A stretch of 33,538 nt of DNA from Sphingomonas sanguinis (GCF_001476905.1 NZ_LDTE01000061.1:1-33538); one strand, 5' to 3'; counted from the stretch's first letter, positions 16,783 through 26,320 are shown. Notes: a model not told the origin generated them from the letters alone. Numbers and translations: made by a program.

Positions 16783-17001
16783 CAGAGGCCCCCAAGAACC
16801 ATTCAAGGGGGGCATATCCAACCCGATTAAAGCGAAACGAGCCCCCGTCCCGGGCTGGCGACCGGCGAACCGGTCAGACGGGGGACGCTGCCCCGGCACC
16901 ATCTCGCTTGCGCGAAACCACCGGGCGGTATCCCTTAAGAGTGCCGGATCACGGGAGCGACCTCGGCGCGTTTTTCCGGAAGCTTCAGGCCGGAGAAACG
17001 C
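16783..17001 (-). other. Structured rpsJ-rplC spacer
   Basis: Within the 285-base spacer I see several pairings: GCCCCC...GGGGGGC (about 16787-16812), CCCCCGTC...GACGGGGG around 16849-16887 with an inner GACCGG/CCGGTC, and a hairpin 16968-17001 (GCGTTT-TCCGG with CCGGA-AAACGC). No open frame with a ribosome site is visible. On the minus strand a TTTAAT -10-like box near 16830 lacks a -35 partner. The role is unknown; a leader for rplC is one possibility. Confidence 0.45.
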
Positions 17002-17002
17002 C

Positions 17003-17035
17003 AAAATCCCGTGGGACGGAATCGTCGACCACGGG
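17003..17035 (-). terminator. Intrinsic terminator after rpsJ
   Basis: On the minus strand CCCGTGG...CCACGGG (17035-17029 with 17014-17008), with an inner GACG/CGTC pairing, is followed by ATTTT (17007-17003). It begins 14 bases after the rpsJ stop. The short T tract suggests partial termination between rpsJ and rplC. Confidence 0.6.
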
Positions 17036-17048
17036 AGTGCTGGCCCTC

Positions 17049-17357
17049 TTACGCCAGCTTGATCTCGACATCAACACCTGCGGCGAGGTCGAGCTTCATC
17101 AGCGCATCGACGGTCTGCGGGGTCGGCTGCACGATGTCCAGCATCCGCTTGTAGGTGCGGACCTCGAACTGCTCGCGCGACTTCTTGTCGATGTGCGGAC
17201 CACGGTTGACCGTGAACTTCTCGATGCGCGTCGGAAGCGGGATCGGACCGCGGATGAGCGCGCCGGTGCGGCGTGCGGTGTCGGCGATGTCGCCAGTGGC
17301 CTGATCGAGCACGCGATGGTCGAACGCCTTCAGACGAATGCGGATATTGCTGTCCAT
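17049..17357 (-). CDS. rpsJ: 30S ribosomal protein S10 (NusE)
   Basis: S10 is a small-subunit head protein and, as NusE, part of the transcription antitermination complex with NusB. The 102-residue length fits the family (103). It starts [18 protein letters not shown] and has the signature [32 protein letters not shown] 17357 gives this standard start; an upstream extension would be out of family. It is the first gene of the S10 unit, with a long leader carrying a promoter-like pair and a terminator-like hairpin. Confidence 0.98.
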   Translation of the reverse strand: MDSNIRIRLKAFDHRVLDQATGDIADTARRTGALIRGPIPLPTRIEKFTVNRGPHIDKKSREQFEVRTYKRMLDIVQPTPQTVDALMKLDLAAGVDVEIKLA

Positions 17358-17446
17358 GATCCCTACCGATGCGAAAGAGCGGGGCTTTCGGTTCGCAATC
17401 ACAGTGAGCGGCAAGTGCGATCGGCGATCCGACCGGGCACTCGACC

Positions 17447-17507
17447 GTTCGCCGTGAAGGCGACCCTGGGCCGAAACAAACTCTGGGTTACGACAGCGGC
17501 GGCGAAC
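17447..17507 (-). other. Inverted repeat in rpsJ leader
   Basis: GTTCGCCG and its complement CGGCGAAC (17447-17454 and 17500-17507) form a perfect 8-base pair with a 45-base loop, between the attenuator-like hairpin and the rpsJ start. It may be part of a folded S10 leader. Confidence 0.4.
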
Positions 17508-17523
17508 CACCCCTGCCCTCACT

Positions 17524-17562
17524 AAAAGCAAAAGGCCGACTCCGGTGTTTCCGGTGCCAGCC
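17524..17562 (-). terminator. Attenuator-like terminator in rpsJ leader
   Basis: On the minus strand a hairpin of two stacked stems (17562-17555 with 17541-17534, using two G-T pairs, and CCGG with CCGG around a 5-base loop) is followed by TTTTGCTTTT (17533-17524). It lies about 170 bases before rpsJ and about 13 bases after the predicted start of transcription. It could also stop read-through from tuf. Confidence 0.6.
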
Positions 17563-17581
17563 GATTCCCTCAAGGCGTGTG

Positions 17582-17610
17582 CCTATACGCATATGCCGGG
17601 GGTGCCGCAA
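17582..17610 (-). promoter_or_regulatory. Candidate S10 operon promoter
   Basis: On the minus strand TTGCGG (17610-17605) and TATAGG (17587-17582) are separated by exactly 17 bases. RNA would start near 17575, giving a leader of about 218 bases before rpsJ. Confidence 0.5.
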
Positions 17611-17707
17611 GGGGTAGCGGCGGGTTTTTGTTGGAGGGGATGGAACCGGTGCCGACTGGGCCAAATTCCCCCTTCGCTCGGTGCGAACGGCCAGCAGGCG
17701 CAGACCG

Positions 17708-17798
17708 CCCTCACCCTTCCCACCTGCCATCGCGGGAGGGCCCCTTCCCTCTCCCGCCGGGAGAGGGAGGGAGGCGCGTAGCGCCGGAAGGGTGAGGG
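17708..17798. repeat. Nested palindromic repeat between tuf and rpsJ
   Basis: Perfect 13-base arms (17708-17720 and 17786-17798, CCCTCACCCTTCC/GGAAGGGTGAGGG) enclose a second palindrome (CCCTCTCCC at 17747-17755, GGGAGAGGG at 17759-17767) and a small GGCGC-GTA-GCGCC hairpin (17772-17784). It resembles REP/BIME-type elements. It sits in the 528-base gap between rpsJ and tuf, which holds no recognisable gene. Confidence 0.75.
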
Positions 17799-17820
17799 AC
17801 GTAACCCAAAGCCAAAACCG

Positions 17821-17851
17821 AAAAAGGCCGACCCCGTCGTCGGGGCCGGCC
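17821..17851 (-). terminator. Intrinsic terminator after tuf
   Basis: On the minus strand GGCCG-CCCCG pairs with CGGGG-CGGCC across a 4-base loop (one internal mismatch), and five T residues follow (17825-17821). It begins 35 bases after the tuf stop and should close the rpsL-rpsG-fusA-tuf unit. Confidence 0.85.
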
Positions 17852-17885
17852 CTTTCCTAAGAAGTAACAGACTTTCGCCCGAGAC

Positions 17886-19079
<1,194 letters not shown>

Positions 19080-19131
19080 TTTCCTACCTTCTGAATCGAA
19101 TTCGGTGCCGCATCCGAGGCCACGCGAACGC

Positions 19132-19206
19132 GGCCCCATAGCGGGTGTTTCAGGTGATTGCCAGCCCCTAGCGTCATCGCGCCTCCCGGTCGCCCGGCAG
19201 GCGCGA
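19132..19206 (-). other. fusA-tuf spacer: shared 11-mer and palindrome
   Basis: TCGCGCCT (19177-19184) and AGGCGCGA (19199-19206) form an 8-base-pair stem with an inner CCGG pairing, 8 bases after the fusA stop. No T tract follows. Farther on, GCTATGGGGCC (19142-19132, minus strand) matches the 11-mer upstream of rplN; CTGGCA lies 17 bases upstream of its CTATGG. This might be a tuf promoter, but the boxes are weak. Confidence 0.35.
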
Positions 19207-19214
19207 CATACGCC

Positions 19215-21290
<2,076 letters not shown>

Positions 21291-21312
21291 GATCGATCTT
21301 CCTCAAGCGTAG

Positions 21313-21339
21313 GGGGGAGCCGGTTGGCCCGGCTCCCCC
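21313..21339 (-). other. Strong hairpin at the start of the fusA leader
   Basis: A perfect 11-base-pair stem (21313-21323 with 21329-21339, GGGGGAGCCGG/CCGGCTCCCCC) with a 5-base loop. No T tract follows on the minus strand. It lies immediately after the candidate -10 box, 23 bases before the fusA ATG. It could shape the 5' end of fusA mRNA. Confidence 0.6.
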
Positions 21340-21340
21340 T

Positions 21341-21369
21341 TATATAGGCTGTTTGCGTGACCAGCGGAA
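21341..21369 (-). promoter_or_regulatory. Candidate fusA promoter
   Basis: On the minus strand a TATATA box (21346-21341) in the context GCCTATATAAG, with TTCCGC (21369-21364) 17 bases upstream. The -10 is good and the -35 poor. The context matches that of the secY candidate. Confidence 0.35.
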
Positions 21370-21390
21370 GACCGCCGGCACCGCACCCTG

Positions 21391-21432
21391 AAAAGGTTGC
21401 GGCAGGACGGAAATAAATCCGGTCCCGCCGCA
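21391..21432 (-). terminator. Terminator-like hairpin after rpsG
   Basis: On the minus strand a long imperfect stem (TGCGGC with GCCGCA outside, GGAC/GTCC and GGA/TCC inside) starts 6 bases after the rpsG stop and is followed by ACCTTTT. Termination is probably partial, since rpsG and fusA are normally co-transcribed. Confidence 0.5.
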
Positions 21433-21437
21433 GGCCC

Positions 21438-21908
21438 TTACCAGCGGTAGTGCGAGAAGGCGCGATTCGCTTCCGCCATGCGGTGCGTATCTTCGCGCTT
21501 CTTGACCGCGTTGCCACGGTTGTTCGCGGCGTCCATCAGCTCACCCGACAGACGAGCGGCCATCGTGTTCTCCGAACGGGCGCGCGACGCACCGATCAGC
21601 CAACGGATGGCCAGAGCCTGGGCACGCTCCGGACGGACTTCGACCGGAACCTGATACGTCGCACCGCCGACGCGGCGCGAACGGACTTCGATGCCCGGCT
21701 TGATGTTGTTCAGCGCATCGTGGAACACGCCAATCGGATCGCGCTTGGCGCGAGTCTCGACGGTTTCCAGAGCACCGTAAACGATGGCTTCGGCCACGGA
21801 CTTCTTACCGTCCAGCATGACCGAATTCATGAACTTCGACAGGACCTCATCTCCGAACTTGGGGTCCGGCAGAATTTCCCGCTTTTCGGGACGACGACGA
21901 CGAGCCAT
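21438..21908 (-). CDS. rpsG: 30S ribosomal protein S7
   Basis: S7 organises the head of the small subunit and contacts mRNA at the E site; in E. coli it also represses the str operon. The 156-residue protein starts [28 protein letters not shown], has [24 protein letters not shown], and ends in NRAFSHYRW, the typical short S7 C-terminus. It follows rpsL by 66 bases. Confidence 0.98.
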   Translation of the reverse strand: MARRRRPEKREILPDPKFGDEVLSKFMNSVMLDGKKSVAEAIVYGALETVETRAKRDPIGVFHDALNNIKPGIEVRSRRVGGATYQVPVEVRPERAQALAIRWLIGASRARSENTMAARLSGELMDAANNRGNAVKKREDTHRMAEANRAFSHYRW

Positions 21909-21974
21909 TCTCGTATTTCCTTACAAAACTTCAGCCTTGGATGGTCGAGGAGCCTCGGGAGAGGCCCGACCGGC

Positions 21975-22346
21975 TTACTTCGGACGCTTCGCGCCGTACT
22001 TCGAGCGGGACTGCTTGCGATCCTTCACGCCCTGCGTGTCGAGAACGCCGCGCAGCACGTGGTAGCGCACGCCGGGAAGGTCGCGCACACGGCCGCCGCG
22101 GATGAGCACCACCGAGTGCTCCTGCAGGTTGTGGCCTTCGCCCGGGATGTACGAAATGACTTCGCGCTGGTTGGTCAGGCGAACCTTGGCCACCTTGCGA
22201 AGTGCCGAGTTCGGCTTCTTCGGGGTCGTCGTGTAGACACGGGTGCAAACGCCGCGCTTCTGCGGGTTCTGCTCCATTGCAGGGACCTTGGACTTGGCCT
22301 TCTGCAGTTCGCGGCCCTTGCGGACCAGCTGGTTGATCGTCGGCAT
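21975..22346 (-). CDS. rpsL: 30S ribosomal protein S12, with Arg at position 88
   Basis: S12 checks codon-anticodon pairing at the decoding centre and is the target of streptomycin-resistance mutations. The 123-residue protein (E. coli 124) starts [12 protein letters not shown] at ATG 22346; an ATG at 22358 would add four non-family residues. The loop [13 protein letters not shown] keeps Lys43. The second key loop reads [13 protein letters not shown], so position 88 is Arg (codon CGC at 22085-22083), where most bacteria have Lys. Lys-to-Arg at this site confers streptomycin resistance in other bacteria. It is the first gene of the str unit. Confidence 0.98.
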   Translation of the reverse strand: MPTINQLVRKGRELQKAKSKVPAMEQNPQKRGVCTRVYTTTPKKPNSALRKVAKVRLTNQREVISYIPGEGHNLQEHSVVLIRGGRVRDLPGVRYHVLRGVLDTQGVKDRKQSRSKYGAKRPK

Positions 22347-22406
22347 TGAAGCCTTCACCTTTCCATGAGGTTACTTTGCTGGAGCCATCACAGCACTTCG
22401 GAATAC

Positions 22407-22438
22407 AAAAAGGGGCCTTTGCGGCTTTCGCCCGGCCC
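22407..22438 (-). terminator. Attenuator-like terminator in rpsL leader
   Basis: On the minus strand GGGCC (22438-22434) pairs with GGCCC (22417-22413), with an inner GGC-GAAA-GCC, and C plus TTTTT follows (22411-22407). A 7-base inverted repeat, TTGCTGG (22454-22448) and CCAGCAA (22382-22376), flanks the hairpin. It lies within the leader between the promoter candidate and rpsL, about 70 bases after the predicted start. Confidence 0.55.
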
Positions 22439-22516
22439 TATTCGCATCCAGCAATGTTCAAGCTTGCCCGACGGATAAGTCCCGAATCCCGAGAAATCCC
22501 CTTCGTGCAGCGGCGG

Positions 22517-22545
22517 GCTATACGCGGGAGTCGCCCGATGGTCAA
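22517..22545 (-). promoter_or_regulatory. Candidate str operon promoter
   Basis: On the minus strand TTGACC (22545-22540) and TATAGC (22522-22517) are exactly 17 bases apart, close to the sigma-70 consensus for this kind of genome. RNA would start near 22510 with a leader of about 164 bases before rpsL. The 303-base gap to the tRNA otherwise shows no gene. Confidence 0.6.
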
Positions 22546-22649
22546 TGTCGAGGCAGAGAGGACTCCCCTGCTCTTTCGGGGTGATTTACGAAAATCGCAA
22601 ATTTGCCCTTGTCCCGCCCGGTCAGCCGGGCTAATGGCGGCCGCCTCGC

Positions 22650-22725
22650 AGGAGTGTAGCTCAGTTGGTAGAGCATCGGTCTCCAAAACCGAGGGCCCAC
22701 GGTTCGAGTCCGTGCACTCCTGCCA
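22650..22725 (+). tRNA. tRNA-Trp (anticodon CCA)
   Basis: A complete 76-base cloverleaf. The acceptor stem is AGGAGTG/CACTCCT, the D arm has TAGCTCAGTTGGTAGAGCA, the anticodon stem TCGGT/ACCGA holds the loop CTCCAAA with anticodon CCA (22683-22685), and the T arm contains GGTTCGAGTCC. The 3' CCA is encoded (22723-22725). In many proteobacteria tRNA-Trp precedes secE-nusG; here it is followed by repeats and minus-strand genes. Confidence 0.97.
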
Positions 22726-22788
22726 CTTTTCATGACATCGTCGGATTTGCTCGCATCGCCTAGGCGGTGAACTAAGCTGTGTCCTTAT

Positions 22789-22914
22789 CCTTCCCGGCAC
22801 GGGGAGGTGGCAGGGCACAGCCCTGACGGAGGGGGGCTTCTGCAAGGGAAGTCCCTTGCCGCACACCCCTCCACCATGCTGCGCATGGTCCCCCTCCCCG
22901 CGAGCGGGGAGGAT
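22789..22914. repeat. REP-like repeat cluster downstream of tRNA-Trp
   Basis: This gap holds several palindromes: CCCGGCACGGGG, AGGGCACAGCCCT, GGGAAGTCCC, ACCATGCTGCGCATGGT and CCCCGCGAGCGGGG. The left part (GGGGAGGTGG...GGAGGGG) is roughly mirrored by CCCCTCCACC...CCCCTCCCCG on the right. It is a composite of the GC-rich repeats seen elsewhere in the window. No gene is seen in it. Confidence 0.6.
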
Positions 22915-22917
22915 TGA

Positions 22918-23226
22918 TCAATTCACCGGCCGTGGTCCCACGCCCGGCGGAGTCGCAGGGTCAACCTCACCGATCTCGTCGCCGCGATGGCCACCACCCG
23001 CCCCTGCCCCGCTGCCATGCACTTCGCCCGTCTTCGGATCGACCGAGGCGCGCTTGCCGTTGTCGGACGGCAGTTCGGTATCCGCATTGCCTTCACCCGC
23101 CATGGGCGGGGTCATCGTCACGCTGCCCGACGGCTCGGCGCGGCCCATCGCCTGCTCATCGTCGCGGTGATAGGCTTGGCCGCTATGGCCACGATCATGG
23201 TCGAGGGGCTTTTCCTGCTCGGACAT
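22918..23226 (-). CDS. Hypothetical hydrophilic protein
   Basis: A 102-residue protein rich in Gly, Glu, Asp, Pro and His, with no hydrophobic segment and little predicted order (for example DHDRGHSGQAYHRDDEQ and GSGAGAGGGHRGDEIGE). I do not recognise the family. ATG 23226 is chosen because AAAGGAGAG lies at good distance; an earlier in-frame ATG at 23283 lacks this site. It lies just upstream of trcR in the direction away from it, with the trcR terminator in between. Confidence 0.6.
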   Translation of the reverse strand: MSEQEKPLDHDRGHSGQAYHRDDEQAMGRAEPSGSVTMTPPMAGEGNADTELPSDNGKRASVDPKTGEVHGSGAGAGGGHRGDEIGEVDPATPPGVGPRPVN

Positions 23227-23284
23227 GGGACGTCTCTCCTTTGTCCGGTTCAACGGGACAGGACAGGCGCCGTTCCCCGACACG

Positions 23285-23315
23285 AAAAAGGAGCGCCCAC
23301 CCGGTCGGTGGACGC
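23285..23315 (-). terminator. Intrinsic terminator after trcR
   Basis: On the minus strand a 9-base-pair stem with one G-T pair (23315-23307 with 23301-23293) and a 5-base loop is followed by TCC and TTTTT (23289-23285). It begins 27 bases after the trcR stop. Confidence 0.8.
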
Positions 23316-23342
23316 CCCCCTCGTCGACAGCCTGATCCGCGA

Positions 23343-24020
23343 TCAGTTGCGGAACAGCGAGTGCGGATCGATCACGTCGCCATGATGGCCGACCGAATCC
23401 ACGTCGCGGCTCGCCTGTTCGCGCTCGGCGCGCAGCGAGGCGAGCAGGGCTTCGCGGTCGCCTTCCAGGCGGGTGTCGGTCGGCTGCGCCTCGGCATTGC
23501 CGCCCGTCGCCTTGGCCGCCTTCGCCACCGCCGAGTCCAGCTCGCGCTGGGTGGTCAGGCCCAGGGTCACCGGGTCCTTCGGCGTGATGTTGGCGATGTT
23601 CCAGTGGCTGCGGTCGCGGATCGCGGCGATCGTCGTGCGGGTGGTGCCGATCAGGTTGCTGATCGCGCCGTCCGAGATTTCCGGGTGGTTGCGGATGATC
23701 CAGGCGATGCCGTCCGGCTTGTCCTGCCGCTTGCTGACCGGCGTATAGCGCGGGCCCTTGGTGCGGCGGACCTGTTCGGGGCCTTTGATCATCTTCATGC
23801 GATAATCGGGATCGGCCTGCGCCTTCTCGATCTCGGTCTGCGCCAGCTCGTGCGCGCGCACCGGATCGCGACCGGTCAGCTTGGTGGCCGCCGTGTCGTC
23901 GGCGATCGCCTGGACTTCCAGGATATGGAGGCCGCAGAAATCCGCGATCTGTTCGAACGAGAGCGAAGTATTGTCGACCAGCCAGGAAGCGGTCGCATGG
24001 GGCATGAGCGGCTGGGCCAC
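23343..24020 (-). CDS. trcR: Cell cycle transcriptional regulator TrcR (DUF1013)
   Basis: TrcR/DUF1013 proteins are conserved in Alphaproteobacteria and are described as cell-cycle transcription regulators. The N-terminal half has LMPHATASWLVDNTSLSFEQIADFCGLHILEVQAIAD. The middle has GPRYTPVSKRQDKPDGIAWIIRNHPE, then an HTH-like IGTTRTTIAAIRDRSHWN, and NITPKDPVTLGLTTQRELD. A non-conserved tail follows. I chose GTG 24020 (225 residues) because GGAG lies 8 bases upstream and the start MAQPLMPH fits; GTG 24029 is possible. A terminator-like hairpin ends 20 bases upstream of this start. Confidence 0.88.
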   Translation of the reverse strand: MAQPLMPHATASWLVDNTSLSFEQIADFCGLHILEVQAIADDTAATKLTGRDPVRAHELAQTEIEKAQADPDYRMKMIKGPEQVRRTKGPRYTPVSKRQDKPDGIAWIIRNHPEISDGAISNLIGTTRTTIAAIRDRSHWNIANITPKDPVTLGLTTQRELDSAVAKAAKATGGNAEAQPTDTRLEGDREALLASLRAEREQASRDVDSVGHHGDVIDPHSLFRN

Positions 24021-24040
24021 GGGGATCACTCCAGTCGGAA

Positions 24041-24071
24041 AATAAAAGGGCCGCCCCTCATCGGAGCGGCC
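24041..24071 (-). terminator. Intrinsic terminator between the TPR gene and trcR
   Basis: On the minus strand GGCCGC (24071-24066) pairs with GCGGCC (24054-24049), with an inner CC/GG, followed by CTTTTATT. It lies 117 bases after the stop of the upstream gene and only about 20 bases before the trcR start, so the trcR promoter must overlap it or the terminator must be leaky. Confidence 0.7.
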
Positions 24072-24188
24072 GTAGCGGCGGCAAACCTAATGAAAGCCGC
24101 CCCCAAGAGCAAGGTGCGGCGCCACAATCTGTCGGAAACCCGGCCCGATAGACGGATGTGACCCCGTCGTCCACCCGCCACGAGCGCG

Positions 24189-24890
24189 TCAATTGTCGTC
24201 GTCGAACCGGCCGAAGGGCAAAAGTTGCGAGGCCAGCTTGCGCGTCGCCTGGGTATCGCCGGCGCGCAAGGGGACCAGAACGGCCGTCGCCGCGCGTTGC
24301 ATGATCCGGTCGATCGCACTCGATCCCCCCGCCCGCGCCGCCGCTTCCGTCAAGAGGCGCCCACGCGGATCGCGCGGGTCGACCTCCAGCCGCAACAGCC
24401 CCGCCAGCCCCGAAAACAGCGCCCGGTCGCCGCCCAGAGCCACCGCCTTGTCGAGGGCGGCCAAGCCGACGCCCCGCTGCGCCCCGACCGCCGCGCGGCC
24501 CACGATCGCCCCGAGTTTCTTGACCGCACCGATATGCCACGCCCCCAGCGCCAGCAGCGCCTCGGCATCGCGGGGATTCTGCGCGACCAGCGCCTCGAAC
24601 TGGTGACGCGCGGCGACCGCATCGGTGCGATTGCCGGTCAACTTGGCGCGATAGCCAAGCGCGGTGGCGCGCATCAACAACGCCTCATGGTCCTCCGGCA
24701 TGCGGCGCAATGCGCCCAGCGCGGCATTATAAGCCAGCGCCACGCGGCGCAGCGCGCTCGCCTCGTCGTTGTCGGAAAAGGACGCCTGGGTCAGGATCTC
24801 GCGGGCGGATTCGGCCTGTACCGGGACAGCGACGGTCGCGGCTCCCAAACCGACCGACATCACGAGCGCAGCCCGACCATAGCCCTGCAT
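24189..24890 (-). CDS. Secreted TPR-like protein
   Basis: The 233-residue protein starts with a signal peptide (MQGYGRAALVMSVGLGAATVAVP... with cleavage near VQA-E at 26). Alpha-helical repeats rich in Ala and Leu follow, resembling tetratricopeptide repeats: ALRRMPEDHEALLMRATALGYRAKLTG and ALVAQNPRDAEALLALGAWHIGAV. I chose ATG 24890, where the signal peptide begins, over an in-frame ATG at 24971. Such periplasmic TPR proteins often scaffold complexes, but no specific role can be given. It lies downstream of the quinone oxidoreductase gene, 93 bases away. Confidence 0.75.
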   Translation of the reverse strand: MQGYGRAALVMSVGLGAATVAVPVQAESAREILTQASFSDNDEASALRRVALAYNAALGALRRMPEDHEALLMRATALGYRAKLTGNRTDAVAARHQFEALVAQNPRDAEALLALGAWHIGAVKKLGAIVGRAAVGAQRGVGLAALDKAVALGGDRALFSGLAGLLRLEVDPRDPRGRLLTEAAARAGGSSAIDRIMQRAATAVLVPLRAGDTQATRKLASQLLPFGRFDDDN

Positions 24891-24983
24891 TACCGACAAC
24901 CCCCAATTCCCAGGCCGAAAAACGACCGGTCCGCCCATTGGCTCCGTTGCAATCTTTTGCAATCGGATCAAGCCTTGCGGCTA

Positions 24984-26009
24984 TCAGGTGTCGAAGGTCA
25001 GGACGATCTTGCCCAGATGATCGCCCGCTTCCATCCGGCGATGCGCATCGGCCGCCTGTGCCAGCGGGAAGCTGCGGTCGATCAAGGGCCGCAACCGTCC
25101 CTCCTCGACATGCGGCCAGACGATGCGCGCGATCTCGTCGGCGACCATGGCCTTGAACTCCCGGTCGCGCCCGCGCAGCGTCGAACCGGTCAGGACCAGG
25201 CGACGGCGCATCACTTCCCAGATCGGGATTTCGGCCTTCGCGCCACGCTGCACCGCGATCGAGACGTGGCGACCATCCTCGGCCAGGCACTGGATGTTGC
25301 GCGGCAGATAATCGCCGCCGACCATGTCGAGCACGATGTCGACGCCGCGCCCGTCGGTGAAGTCCTTCACCGCCTCGACGAAATCGACCGCCTTGTAGTT
25401 GATCGCCTTGGCCGCGCCGAGCTTCTCGGCGGCGGCGCATTTTTCGTCCGATCCCGCCGTCACGATCACGCTCAGCCCGAAGATCCGGCCCAGCGCGATC
25501 GCCATGGTGCCGATGCCGCTGGTCCCACCATGGACGAGCAGGCTCTCGCCGTCACGGGCATAGGCGCGCTCGAACACGTTGGTCCATACGGTGAACAGCG
25601 TCTCGGGAAGCGCCGCGGCCTGCGCCATCGACAGTCCGTGTGGCACGGGCAGGCAGTGTTCGGCGACCGCGACGGCATATTGCGCATAGCCGCCGCCGCC
25701 GATCAGCGCGCAGACCGTTTGGCCCAGCATTTCCGGCCCCACCCCCTCGCCCAGCGCGACGATCTCGCCCGCTATCTCCAGACCGGGGATCGAGGGTGCA
25801 CCGGGCGGCGGTGGGTAGAGGCCCTGGCGCTGCATCACGTCCGGCCGGTTGATCCCGGCGGCCGCGACGCGGATCAACACCTCGCCCTCGCCCGGCATGG
25901 GTGTCGGGCGCTGGACGGGCACCAGCACGTCGGGGCCGCCCGGCTCCTCGGGGTCGATGGCGGTCATCAGCTTGGGGATATCGCCAATCCCCGTTTCCTT
26001 GCCGCTCAT
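24984..26009 (-). CDS. NAD(P)H:quinone oxidoreductase (zeta-crystallin-like MDR)
   Basis: A medium-chain dehydrogenase/reductase of the quinone oxidoreductase group, which reduces quinones or activated alkenes with NADPH in the cytosol. It has 341 residues. The N-terminal catalytic domain carries VLIRVAAAGINRPDVMQRQGLYPPPPGA and GLEIAGEIVALG; the Rossmann part has LVHGGTSGIGTMAIALGR and GADKINYK-like AAKAINYKAVDF. The zinc ligands of alcohol dehydrogenases are absent, as expected. The start is uncertain: ATG 26009 fits best; ATG 25967 (MTAIDPEEPGGPDVL) or upstream codons are possible. The gene diverges from the DUF1192 gene. Confidence 0.88.
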   Translation of the reverse strand: MSGKETGIGDIPKLMTAIDPEEPGGPDVLVPVQRPTPMPGEGEVLIRVAAAGINRPDVMQRQGLYPPPPGAPSIPGLEIAGEIVALGEGVGPEMLGQTVCALIGGGGYAQYAVAVAEHCLPVPHGLSMAQAAALPETLFTVWTNVFERAYARDGESLLVHGGTSGIGTMAIALGRIFGLSVIVTAGSDEKCAAAEKLGAAKAINYKAVDFVEAVKDFTDGRGVDIVLDMVGGDYLPRNIQCLAEDGRHVSIAVQRGAKAEIPIWEVMRRRLVLTGSTLRGRDREFKAMVADEIARIVWPHVEEGRLRPLIDRSFPLAQAADAHRRMEAGDHLGKIVLTFDT

Positions 26010-26125
26010 ATCGTCGCCGCCCATTTCCTCGCCGAATGCGTGCACTGACTGCCATCCCCCCATCATCGGCTCTCGTGACACCGTTATTGACATCGGCGGC
26101 GGCCGGGTCAACGCTGCATCCCATT

Positions 26126-26320
26126 ATGGAACAGGACGATTCTCCGATCCGCCTTCCCGACAGCCTGACCGCGCTGGTGCAGGCGGATCTCGACCCGCTC
26201 TCGCTTGCCGAACTGGAGACGCGAATCGTGGTGTTGGAACAGGAGATCGCGCGGACCCGTCGCCACATGGACCGCGCCACGCTCCACCGCGCCAGCGCCG
26301 ACGCGCTCTTCAAGCGGTGA
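26126..26320 (+). CDS. DUF1192 family small protein
   Basis: The 64-residue protein matches the alphaproteobacterial DUF1192 pattern: an N-terminal variable part, then DLDPLSLAELETRIVVLEQEIARTRRHMDRA and the ending HRASADALFKR. The middle forms a short coiled-coil-like helix. Function unknown. It starts at ATG 26126, 116 bases from the divergent oxidoreductase gene. A TTGACA lies at 26092 but no convincing -10 follows. Confidence 0.85.
   Translation: MEQDDSPIRLPDSLTALVQADLDPLSLAELETRIVVLEQEIARTRRHMDRATLHRASADALFKR

Noticed and set aside
15459..17525. 688-codon open frame on the plus strand opposite rplD-rplC-rpsJ
   Set aside because: It runs antisense to certain ribosomal genes, spans their gaps and its product looks like no family. 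Long antisense frames are expected in GC-rich DNA.
17604..17629. Plus-strand hairpin with T tract (GCCGC...GCGGC, then GGGTTTTTG)
   Set aside because: There is no plus-strand gene upstream to terminate, and the stem has only five pairs. It overlaps the minus-strand promoter candidate.
22789..22914. Clustered palindromes considered as a CRISPR-like array
   Set aside because: The palindromes differ in sequence and spacing, with no constant direct repeat or uniform spacers, and no cas gene is present.
24225..26048. 607-codon plus-strand frame opposite the TPR and oxidoreductase genes
   Set aside because: It covers two unrelated genes and their gap and shows no domain. It is a GC-driven shadow.
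26092..26125. TTGACA as a possible -35 box of the DUF1192 gene
   Set aside because: At 16-18 bases downstream only AACGCT-like sequence is found, so no usable -10 box.
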